Origin: Neostapfia colusana
Lineage: Eukaryota > Streptophyta > Magnoliopsida > Poales > Poaceae
NCBI GenBank assembly: GCA_030760725.1
Contig: JASWHV010000012.1
Coordinates: forward strand, 81,852,968 to 81,916,967
Length of the DNA stretch: 64,000 bases
Direction: 5' to 3'
In this document: positions 1 to 9,684 of the stretch, in pieces
Numbering within the stretch: the first letter of the stretch is position 1
Layout: every line of letters starts with the position of its first letter
Program-made: the position numbers and the translations under genes
The notes under the pieces: generated by a model
What the model was told of the DNA's origin: nothing
Seen by the model: the letters and a program-made list of their open reading frames with translations, nothing else
Databases searched by the model: none

Positions 1-95
1 GATGCTTCACTATTTGTCATCACATGTATGAGAAAATGATCCTGGCATACATGTGATATTCACTTGGTTGTTCTTCGGAAAAACCGGGTGTGACA
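1..95 (+). mobile_element. 3' tail of a Tekay-type LTR, cut by the window edge
   Basis: These 95 bases match the last 95 or so bases of the LTRs of elements 1 and 4 (for example 7919-8014 and 25689-25784), ending in the same GGGTGTGACA terminus. The satellite starts directly after it, so this is the right end of a further copy, either a full element or a solo LTR, lying mostly outside the window. The candidate target duplication would be AGATC at 96-100, but its partner is not visible. Confidence 0.9.
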
Positions 96-3000
96 AGATC
101 CGAACAAACGTTAACACCCACCGTTCACTCATTTCAAGTTGTGAAGAAGTAAAACTAAATTTAAGATGCAGGTGAACACCGAGACCCACCATTCACTTGT
201 TTCATGTTCGAATAAGGTAAAAGTACATTTGAAAGTGGTAAAATCACCTACCATTGGTCACTTGCTCATTTCAAGTTCAAATAATGTTAGTATAGCTCTG
301 AAAGTTGTGAACACACACCGACAACCACTTTCGCTCTATCAAGTTCAAACGACTTGATACTACATCTGACAGATGCAAATGTCTTCGAAAATAGCATTTA
401 GCTCATTTAAAGTCCAAAAGATATTAGAGTACCTTTTAATGTTGCAAACCAATAATGATAACCATGTTGCGCCATGTTAAACAAAGCGAAACTACCTTTG
501 AAAGTTAGTAATTAATCTTGGGAGCAACCGCTCACTCATTTCAAGAGTAAACAATGTGAAACTATCCTGATAGGTTTTGAATGGAGCTTCAAGACCCACC
601 ATTCACTTGTTTCAAGCTAAAATGAAATGAAACAACCTTGTGAGAGCTAAAAAATGTCAAAACCCACAATTCACTCGTTTCAAGTTGTGAAGAACAAAAA
701 CTACCTATAAGATGCAGATGAAAACCGAGACCCACCATTCACTCGTTTCATATTTGAAAGATGTAAAAGTACATCTGTAAGTTTCTTTGGAAGTTAGGAA
801 TTAATCTTGGGAGCCACCGATCACTCGTTCCTAGAGTAAACAAAGTGTAACTATCTTGAAAGGTTTTGAATGGAAACTCAAGACTCACCATTCACTTGTT
901 TCAAGATGAAATGAAATGTAACTACCTTGTGAGAGCCAAACAAACATTAACACCCGCTATTCACTCGTTTCAAGTTGTGAAGAAGTAAAACTACCAGTAA
1001 GTTGCGGATGAACACCGAGACCCACCATTCACTCGTTTCATATTCAAAAGATGTAAAAGTACATTTGAAAGTTTCAAGAGATCCAAACAAATGTTAATAC
1101 CCACCGTTCACTCATTTCAAGTTGTGAAGAAGTAAAACTAAATTTAAGATGCGAATGAAAACCGAGACCCACCATTCAATTGTTTCATGTTCAAATAAGG
1201 TAAAAGTACATTTGAAAGTGGTAACATCAACTATCATTGGTCACTTGCTCGTTTCAAGTTCAAACAATGTTAATATAGCTCTAAAAGTTGCAAAGAACAC
1301 CGAGAACCACTTTCGCTCTATCAAGTTCAAACAACTTGATACTACATGTGACCGATGCAAATGTCTTCAAAAATAACACTTAGCTCATCTGAAGTCCCAA
1401 AGATATTATAGTACATTTGAATGTTGCAAACAAATAATGATAACCATGTTGCGTCAATTTAAACGAAGCGGAACTATCTTTGAAAGTTAGGAATTAATCT
1501 TGGGAGCCACCGCTCACTCGCTTCAAGAGTAAACAATGTGAAACTATCCTGATGGGTTTTTAATGGAACCTCAAGACCCACCATTCACTTGTTTCAAGCT
1601 GAAATGAAATGAAACAACCTTGTGTGAGAGCCAAAAAAAAGTCAGGACCCACGAGTAACTCATTTCAAGTTGTGAAGAAGTAAAACTACCTTTAAGATGT
1701 GGATGAACACCGAGACCCCCCATTCATTCGTTTCATGTTCGAAAGATGTAAAAGTACATTTGAAAGTTTCAAGAGATCCCAATAAACGTTAACACCCACC
1801 GTTCACTTGTTTGAAGTTGTGAAGAAGTAAAACTACCTGTAAGATGCGGATGAACACCGAGACCCACCATTCACTCGTTTCATGTTCAAAAGAGGTAAAA
1901 GTACATTTGAAAGTGGTAACATCAACTACCAATTGTTTCTTGCTCGTTTCAAGTTCAAACAATGTTAACGTAGCTATGGAAGAAGTTTGTAACAAGCACC
2001 GACAACAACATTCGCCCTATTAAGTTCCAACGACTTGATACTACCTGTGACATATGCAAATGTCTTCAAAAATAGCATTTAGCTCATATGAAGTCTAAAA
2101 GATATTAGGTTACCTTTGAATGTTCGAACCAATAATGATAACCACATTCCTTCGTGTCAAGTTTAAACGAAGCGACAGCACCTTTGAAAGTTAGGAATTA
2201 ATCTTGGGAGCCACCGCTCACTTGTTTCAATAGTAAAGAAAATGAAACTATCCTGAAAGGCATTGATTGGAACCTCAAGACCCACTATTCACTTACTTCA
2301 AGTCGATATGAAATTAAACTAACCTTGTGAGAGCCAAACAAACGTTGAGACCCACCATTCGCTCGTTTCAAGTTGTGAAGAAGTAAAACTATCTTTAAGA
2401 TACGGATGAACACCGAGACCGTTCACTTGTTTCTTGTTCAAAAGAGGTAAAAATATATTTGAAAGTGATAATAGAAACTACCATTCGTTGCTTGCTCATT
2501 TCAAGTTCAAACAATGTTAATATAGCTATGAAAGTTGTGTACAAACACCGACAACCTCTTTCACTCTGTCAAGTTCAAACAACTTGATTCTACATGCGAC
2601 AGATGCAAACGATAACCACATTCTGTTGGTCAAGTTTATACGAAGCAAAACTACCTTTGCAAGTTAGGAATTAGTCTTGAGAGCCACCGCTCACTCGTTT
2701 CAAGAGTAAAGAAAATGAAACTATCCTAAAAGGTTTTAAATGGAACCTCAAGACCCACCGTTCACTTGTTTCAAGTTAAAATGAAATGAAACTACCTTGT
2801 GAGAGGCAAAAAAACGCCAAGAGACCCACTGTTCACTCGTTTCAAGTTGTGAAGAAGTAAAACTATCTGTAAGATGGGGATGAACACCGAGACCCACCAT
2901 TCACTCACCGACAACCTCTTTCGCTCTATCAAGTTCAAACAACTTGATTCTACATGCGACAGATGCAAATGATAACCACATTCTGTTGGTCAATTTTATA

Positions 3001-4538
3001 CGAAGCGAAACTACCTTTGCAAGTTAGGAATTAATCTTGAGAGCCACCGCTCACTCTTGCAAGAGTAGAGAAAATGAAACTATCCTAAAAGGTTTTGAAT
3101 GGAACCTCAAGACCCACCATCACTTGTTTCAAGTTAAAATGAAATGAAACTACCTTTTGAGAGGCAAAAAAACGTCAAGAGACCCACCATTCACTCGTTT
3201 CAAGTTGTGAAGAAGTAAAACTATCTGTAAGATGCGGATGAACACCGAGACCCACCATTCACTCATTTCACGCTCGAAAGATGTAAAGTACATGTGAAAG
3301 TTTCAAGAGATCCAAACAAAGGTTAAGACCCACCATTCCCTCATTTCTTGTTCAAAAGGTGTAAACGTACATTTGAAGGTTTCAAGAGATCCAAACAAAC
3401 GTTAACACGCACCGTTCACTCATTTCAAGTTGTGAAGAAGTAAAACTAAATTTAAGATGCAGATGAACATCGAGACCCACCATTCACTTGTTTCATGTTC
3501 AAATAAAGTAAAAGTACATTTGAAAGTGGTAACATCAACTACCATTGGTCACTTGCTCGTTTCAAGTTCAAATAATGTTAGTATAGCTCTGAAAGTTGTG
3601 AACACACAGCGACAACCACTTTCGCTCTATCAAGTTCAAACGACTTGATACTACATGTGACAGATGCAAATGTCTTCAAAAATAGCATTTAGCTCATTTA
3701 AAGTCCAAAAGATATTAGAGTACCTTTTAATGTTGCAAACCAATAATGATAACCACGTTGCGTCGTGTTAAACGAAGCGAAACTACCTTTGAAAGTTAGT
3801 AGTTAATCTTGGTAGCAACCGCTCACTCATTTCAAGAGTAAACAATGTGAAACTATCCTGATAGGTTTTGAATGGAGCCTCAAGACCCACCATTCACTTG
3901 TTTCAAGCTAAAATGAAATGAAACAACCTTGTGAGAGCCAAAAAATTTCAAAACCCACCATTCACTCATTTCAAGTTGTGAAGAACAAAAACAACCTATA
4001 AGATGCAGATGAAAACCGAGACCCACCATACACTCGTTTCATGTTCGAAAGATGTAAAAGTACATTTGTAAGTTTCTTTGGAAGTTAGGAATTAATCTTG
4101 GGAGCCACCGCTTAATTGTTTCTAGAGTAAACAAAGTGTAACTATCTTGAAATGTTTTGAATGGAAACTCAAGACTCACAATTCACTTGTTTCAAGATGA
4201 AATGAAATGAAACTACCTTGTGAGAGCCAAACAAACATTAACACCCGCTATTCACTCGTTTCAAGTTGTGAAGAAGTAAAACTACCAGTAAGTTCCGGGT
4301 GAACACCGAGACCCACCATTCACTCGTTTCATGTTCAAAAGATGTAAAAGTACATTTGAAAGTTTCAAGAGATCCAAACAAACATTAACACCCACCATTC
4401 ACTCATTTCATGTTGTGAAGAAGTAAAACTAAATTTAAGATGCGAATGAACACTGAGACCCACCATTCACTTGTTTCATGTTCAAATAAGGTAAAAGTAC
4501 ATTTGAAAGTGGTAACATCAACTATCATTGGTCACTTG
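96..4538. repeat. Megasatellite array, first block
   Basis: This is a tandem array of diverged monomers averaging about 68 bp. Most carry a version of CACTCGTTTCAAGTT followed by an AAACTACCTTTGAAAG-like stretch and ACCCACCATT. On top of this is a higher-order period: landmarks at 166, 1149 and 1079 recur at 3457, 4440 and 4370, each about 3,291 bp later and with few changes, so the block holds one full higher-order unit and the start of the next. Short ORFs inside it are shadows of the repeat. No terminal structure of a transposon is seen. The array resumes after element 1 and again after element 2. Confidence 0.9.
4534..4538. repeat. Target-site duplication of element 1, left copy
   Basis: ACTTG directly precedes the LTR start. 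The same five bases follow the right LTR at 13153-13157. The satellite sequence matches the uninterrupted array around 1243-1247, confirming one insertion event. Confidence 0.95.
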
Positions 4539-4959
4539 TGTAACACCCCAAATTTTTAGTCAAGACTTAAATTTTGATTTAGAACCATAAACCATGTTCA
4601 GAGGGGAATTTAGAAATTTTTGGACGTATTGCATGTTTTGCAAAAATTCAAATTCAAACTGGAATTCAAATTATACTCAAAACAGAAATGAAATGAAAAA
4701 GAAAAAGGAAAGCCAGAAAAAAACTGGCCAGTGGGCCGAAACCCCAGCCGGCCCAGCTAACCCCCGGGCAGCCCGCCCCCGCGCGCGCCGCTCTGCCCCT
4801 CGCTGACATGTGGGACCCGCCTGTCATCCCTAACCCCGCGACCCCGGACTCTCTCCCGCGCGCTCGATCGCAACCGATCGGGAAATCGTGTTTTGCGGCC
4901 GAATTCTGGAACTAGCGGACTCCAACTCGATCACAACAGAACCACCGCCCTCCCCCGGC

Positions 4960-4966
4960 TATAAAA
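4960..4966 (+). promoter_or_regulatory. TATA box of element 1 5' LTR
   Basis: TATAAAA in a GC-rich context (CCCCCGGC before it). The same box is at the same place in the other LTR copies (10106, 22877, 32002). The transcript start is expected about 30 bp downstream, which is inference. Confidence 0.75.
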
Positions 4967-5116
4967 CCCACCGATCCGATCAGTTTTTCGCACGCGATCG
5001 CCGATTTTCACTCCGGTGAGCACCGAGACTTCGCCGGTGAATTTTGGCCGATCTAAGCTCGGAAACTCTGATCTAACTCGCTAGTTTTGATCCACCGCCT
5101 CCGGGGAACTTTGCAG

Positions 5117-5236
5117 GTGCAGAAAACCCGAAGACTTACGGTGCAAATCCAGCTCCGACGAGCTTCGCCGTGGTTTTGCCTCGGACCTCGCCGCCGAGCA
5201 CTTTCCAGGACCCCCGAGCTCGAGAAAACCCCCGAG
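5117..5236 (+). other. Candidate leader exon in the LTR
   Basis: The stretch is bounded by an acceptor-like ACTTTGCAG and a donor-like CGAG/GTGAGA; a further donor-like CCG/GTGAGC lies at about 5013. One reading frame is open through it, containing the peptides NPAPTSF and FQDPRARENPR, and joins in phase 1 to the candidate exon at 6543. The same frame stays open in the LTRs of element 4 with only substitutions. It has no ATG, and in LTR B of element 5 the corresponding frame contains a TAA shortly before the donor. So it may be an untranslated exon, or initiate at a non-AUG codon such as the GTG at 5170. Confidence 0.4.
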
Positions 5237-6296
5237 GTGAGATCCCTGACCTCCCCTCTACCGATCTAGGCCATAAGATCACAGTTCTAGGTAGAATTCT
5301 CGAGGATCCGAAAAATTCCGGCGAGATCGCCGCTTCCCGCCGCCGTGCGCCGCCGGCAGCGCCGCCCGCGCTCGATCAGAGCGACGTGGCCGCTTGTGCG
5401 CCGTTTATTTTAAATCGCACGGTAGACTTTAAAACCCCGCGTACCGGTTCGATGTTATAATCTCAGCCGTCGGTTTAAAATCAGACGGTCCACGTCAGTC
5501 CCGCGTTATAAAGACTGGAATTCTTACGTGCTACCCCCTGGGGTTCTCTGGAATTGAGAGCTAGCCCCGGAAACTTCAGATCTAGCCCCTGGAACTCCAG
5601 AAAATCATGTAAATTCATTTAAAAATCAGTTTTAGCCCCTAGACTTAATAGAAATTAAGAAAAACACCTCTGAAGAGTGTAGCTAGACCCCTGGAGATTA
5701 TGAAAATAATATTATATACCCTGTAATGGGGTGAATTCATTATTTTAGCCCTGTTTAGTATTTAATTTAGAAAATTGAAAATGTAACTAGTGTTTAAATA
5801 TTAAAAAGGGGGACAAACCTAATTGTCAAAATTAGTAAAAACTTTCTCAGTACTTAGAAAACTTTGGAGTAAGATAAAAATATATTTTTGGGGCTGAAAT
5901 AAATCTGTTTCATAAATTATTCACATTTAATAGTATAGGGGCACATTCTTAAGTAAAGAATAGTTAAAGAAAAATAGGAAAAATAATTATGAGATAGTAT
6001 ACATCAGAAGCCAAGGTCAAAATATGATCTTAAATTATTTAGGACCAGAACCTAATCTGTTTAGGTAGTGTGTATTACTAATTTAATAATAAAATGCACA
6101 ATTATGCATAAGAATATAAATCTGAAAATATAGAAACTAGTAAATAATAAATGGAGTTTCTAAAGTACAAAGAATTCAGTTTAGGGTTGATAGAAATTAT
6201 GAAGGCACCTATGGAGAAGAAAAATACTCTTCATACATATTTGGTAGTTTAATATATAAGGAATTTATTTAAAACTGAAACACACATATATACATA

Positions 6297-6327
<31 letters not shown>

Positions 6328-6542
6328 TATGTGAGTATAAATATGAACACCAAAGTAGGAATCATACACATGTAAATAGAAGTGTGTGCAAGCCCCAAAC
6401 CAACACACATAGAGTATCCACAACACATAAAATGGTAAAGAAAATTTCATAAATGTGAATGTGTTGTTTGTATGAAGTAGAAGTGTGAACTATGTCTTAT
6501 GATTGTTGTTTTCCTTTTGCTATGTGTGATGGTATGGAGTAG

Positions 6543-7760
6543 AACCTGTTCAAGAGCAAGCTATCAGTTTTCAAGATCAGGACTACTCATTTCAAGAGCA
6601 GCAAGAAGGAGGCAAGTGTCCTTGACCACTTTGATCCTATGCTAGGATGTGTAGATAGAATTATTTGCATTGTCAAATGAAATATGAAACCCATGTTAGG
6701 AAAGTTTCCCTAGAATTTCATTACCCTGTTTCCTTGTAGCTTGGGTTGGGATTTATTTTACCATGTCATATATTTACATGCATTTGCTTAGCCATGCTTA
6801 GAATGGGATATTTGGGACATGAGATCATCAGTTTATATTACCATACTCTTGAATGAGACATTGTGAATTATGTAGAGGTAGGGATCAAGGCAAGTTGGAT
6901 GTTTTGGTTGTGTGCTGGGTGCACGAGACTTGGGTTTGTGTTTAGTACTTGCCTGGATCCTAAGGACCGGTTCATGGAGCATGTAACCCGGCTTTACAGT
7001 GCCAACCACATGCTGAGATGGGGCAGCTTAGCCAATTAATTAGGTGTATCCCCGGCGTAGTATGGGTGTGTTGGATGGTGCGGGGAGTAGGTGTCAGCTG
7101 GACTACCATATGAACCGCAAGGCTCAAGAGGGGGCCACTGCAGCGGGGTTGGAGCCTCTTGTATGCTGTTAGGGGTGAAACCTCAGTGGGCCCACGCTCG
7201 TCGGGAATCCCTTTGTAAAGGCTTTGTAGTGATCTCTTGGCCGCACACCTGGGAAGTGTGAATGTGGAACGTAGCCACTGGCATAATGGAGGTTCTTTTA
7301 GTCCACCCGGCAACGGGGGATGAAATCACTACTTGTGGGTACAGTGGTACAAACTCTGCAGAGTCAAAACTGTCTTGACAGCCGTGCTCACGGTTAAGAG
7401 CGGCCTGGACTTATTCATGATTAGAGGATTGACGGTTTTGGAGGTTAAGCGGGAAGCTTAACATTGGAAATGATGTTATGATTATTTAGTTATGATGATT
7501 GGGATGGGAGATTGGGACCATTTCACCTGTGTAGTAATGTAGATGCTTAATAAGCTAAGGTGATAGGTATTAATTGCGTAGTGCTTTAACCATGAGTTCA
7601 ACCTCTCCTTGTTCTAGCCATGCATGATATAATTTTCCCACACTTGCTGAGTACCATTGGTACTCAACCTTGCATATTTGTTGGTTTATATTGCTGCTCA
7701 GGTCAAGATAATGAGGTGGTGTATAATGACCAAGACTTTGGACCCGAGGAAGGATTCTAG
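6543..7760 (+). other. Candidate split ORF in LTR leader: two exons with a GC-AG intron
   Basis: Exon A is 6543-6611, preceded by a T-rich tract and TAG and followed by the GC-type donor GAG/GCAAGT. Exon B is 7702-7760, preceded by TGCTGCTCAG and ending in TAG. The frame crosses the junction in phase 1 and gives a short acidic Q/E-rich peptide (pieces: FQDQDYSFQEQQ and YNDQDFGPEEGF). Copies at 24320-24388 with 25478-25536 and at 47692-47760 with 48844-48902 have identical exon lengths (69 and 59 nt) and no frame break. Differences in exon B are silent or conservative (D/E, V/L, Y/F). No ATG is visible, so translation is unproven. Purine-rich splicing enhancers are an alternative reason for conservation. 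Confidence 0.45.
7210..7665 (+). other. Conserved hairpin-rich domain of the LTR leader
   Basis: Five short foldbacks lie in order: CCTTTGTAAAGG (7210-7221), ACTCTGCAGAGT (7353-7364), CTGTCTTGACAG (7370-7381), CCGTGCTCACGG (7382-7393), GTTAAGC/GCTTAAC (7444-7462), followed by GAGTACC/GGTACTC (7649-7665). The block recurs in all full-length LTRs of this family, and much of it in the LTR of element 2, a different family (16080-16250 and 37246-37262), where stem 3 reads CTATCATGATAG and the last stem GAGTACAT/ATGTACTC, both keeping the pairing. It lies downstream of the TATA box, so it would be RNA. Its function is unknown. Confidence 0.6.
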
Positions 7761-8018
7761 GTTCATGAAGACCCCCCCCCCGGGCAACACCTGTGATGGA
7801 GCCCCAAAGAATAATTTTCCGCTGCTAGTTTATTTTCCTTGTGATGAACTTATTATTGTCCATCGAGACATTTACTATGTAAGACTTACTTATATTCGAC
7901 ACCTGGCTTGTAATAAATGATGCTTCACTATTTGTCGTCACATGTATGAGCAAATGATCCTGGCATACATGTGATATTCACTTGGTTGTTTCTTCGGAAA
8001 AACCGGGTGTGACAGAGG

Positions 8019-8030
8019 TGGTATCAGAGC
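8019..8030 (+). promoter_or_regulatory. Primer binding site, initiator tRNA-Met type (element 1)
   Basis: TGGTATCAGAGC lies four bases after the LTR end. This is the usual complement to the 3' end of plant initiator methionine tRNA, used to prime minus-strand DNA. Confidence 0.95.
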
Positions 8031-8059
8031 CAAGGTTGCCCGTAGGAACGTGGACCTAG

Positions 8060-8232
8060 GTAGAAATGGACGTATTTAAGGGCCCTATTTTCTTAAAAAC
8101 TATTTTCCAAAGGTGTGGGTGGAAAAAGTGTTATTAAAGGAGTCATTTTCTTCATCTTACCCCAACTTTCATTCAAAATAGGATTTTTGTTTGAGATTTT
8201 ATCTAACCTAATTTTAAATTCTTTTGTTTTAG
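8060..8232 (+). other. Candidate leader intron ending at the ORF0 ATG (element 1)
   Basis: A donor-like CTAG/GTAGAA just after the PBS and an acceptor CTTTTGTTTTAG directly before the ATG at 8233 bound a T-rich 173-nt segment with a branch-like CTAAC about 35 nt upstream of the acceptor. The arrangement is repeated in elements 4, 5 and 6. Splicing here would place the H3-tail-like ORF first in the mRNA. Confidence 0.5.
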
Positions 8233-9639
8233 ATGGTTCGCATGATTCGCACCGCTCGTAAGTCCACGGGAGGGAGAGTTCCCGTAGTTGCCCTTGCTGA
8301 AAGAGAGGATGAACAAGGAACGGTGTGGCACGGGAAAAGGATCTGTGTGCCAGAAGTAAAGGAGATTCGTAAATTAATTTTGAAGGAGGCGCACGATTCC
8401 GACTATTCCATTCATCCTGGGAGTACGAAGATGTATCAGGACCTCAAAAGCAGGTATTGGTGGTATGGCATGAAGCGAGATGTCGCGGAACATGTTGCCC
8501 TATGTGACACATGTCAGTTGGTGAAAGCAGAACATCAACGACCCGCGGGATTGCTGCAACCACTCAAAGTGCCTGAATGGAAGTGGGAAGAGATCAGCAT
8601 GGACTTTGTCGTGGGATTGCCTAGGACCCAGTCCGGGTATGATTCAATATGGGTTATTATTGATAGGCTAACCAAGGTAGCTCATTTCATCCCTGTGAAA
8701 GAAAGCTACAGCGGATCCAAATTGGCAGAATTGTACATGTCAAGGATTGTGTGTTACCATGGAGTGCCGAAGAAGATAGTGTCGGATCGAGGGACGCAGT
8801 TCACCTCGAGGTTTTGACAAAAGTTGCATGAAACCATGGGAACCCATCTGAATTTCAGTTCTGCCTATCATCCCCAAACTGACGGGCAGACGGAGAGAAC
8901 CAATCAGATCCTTGAAGATATGTTAAGGGCATGTGCACTCAAAAACAATAGGAGTTGGGACAAAAACTTACCGTATGCGGAGTTTTCCTATAACAACAGT
9001 TATCAAGCTAGTATGAAGATGTCACCGTTTGAAGCTTTGTATGGAAGGAAGTGCAGAACTCCCCTATTTTGGAACCAAACAGGAGAAAGTAAAGTGTTTG
9101 GTCCCGAAGTGCTACAAGAAGCCGAGGCAAAGGTGAGGGAGATTCGCAACAACTTGAGGATAGCACAGACACGCCAGAAGAGTTATGCTGATGTACGAAG
9201 AAGAGAGCTCGTTTTCAACGTGGGAGACTATGTTTATCTCAAGGTGTCCCCTATCAGAGGACTTCGTCGGTTCAAGGTGAAAGGGAAGTTGTCACCTCGA
9301 TACATCGGACCCTTTCAAGTTTTGGAAAGAAAAGGCGAAGTGGCGTACCAACTAGAGTTGCCGGTTCATCTGTCGGACGTGCACGATGTGTTCCATGTGT
9401 CGCAACTCAAGAAATGTCTGAGGACGACTGAGGAGGTGTTACCCATGAACGAAGTGGATGTAGCTGAGGATTTGTCTTATGCCGAGCAACCATACAAGAT
9501 TTTGGAGACAATGGAACGCCTCACCAGAAATAAGAGAATCAGGATGTGCAAGGTGCAGTGGAAACATCACTCAGAAGAGGAAGCCACCTGGGAGCGGGAA
9601 GATGAGCTTAAGGCACAATTTCCGGAATTGTTTTCTTAG
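8233..9639 (+). pseudogene. ORF0 N-terminus fused in frame to integrase-chromodomain, one nonsense codon
   Basis: The first 25 codons are those of ORF0, starting with the histone-H3-like tail (TARKSTGG). The frame then runs directly into the integrase of the polyprotein at DEQGTVWHGKR. The integrase zinc-binding residues (H, H, CDTC), the D and D of the DDE triad (MDFVVGLP, SDRGTQF), and after the stop the glutamate (TDGQTERTNQ), the GPF module and a C-terminal chromodomain (VQWKHHSEEEATWERE) are recognisable. A TGA at 8815-8817 replaces the TGG tryptophan codon present in element 4. Gag, protease, RT and RNase H are missing. The break lies at AGAGAGGA, shared by both ends of the deletion in element 4. 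Confidence 0.9.
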
Positions 9640-9670
9640 AAACACCAATCTCGAGGACGAGATTTCTTTT

Positions 9671-9684
9671 AAGGGGGGTAGAGC
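9671..9684 (+). promoter_or_regulatory. Polypurine tract of element 1
   Basis: AAGGGGGGTAGAGC directly precedes the 3' LTR, the normal place for the plus-strand primer. The same tract is found in elements 4 and 5. Confidence 0.85.

Larger units (their letters stand above)
4539..8014 (+). repeat. 5' LTR of element 1
   Basis: The LTR starts TGTAACACCCC and ends GGGTGTGACA, which form an inverted terminal match. It is 3,476 bp, long for a plant LTR. The TATA box lies only about 420 bp from the left end, so roughly 3 kb would be transcribed leader (R-U5). That leader contains a GC-rich part with splice-site-like sequences (5000-5240), an AT-rich part with a TATATA microsatellite (6290-6328), a split reading frame and a hairpin-rich domain, described separately. 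It has no protein-coding gene of its own in the usual sense. Confidence 0.95.

Noticed and set aside
166..357. Short ORFs recurring in the satellite (also 1149-1376, 3457-3648)
   Set aside because: They are shadows of the repeat with no promoter or motif, and are broken in other units.
6290..6330. TATATA tract as a functional origin or promoter
   Set aside because: It is a simple microsatellite whose length differs between the two LTRs of element 1 and which is absent from element 4.
6972..7313. Antisense 113-codon ORF conserved in LTRs (also 12112, 24749, 33874)
   Set aside because: It overlaps the conserved hairpin domain, its N-terminal half is lost or changed in LTR B (48119-48463), and it is absent from element 2. 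Conservation is better explained by the RNA or DNA element on the other strand.
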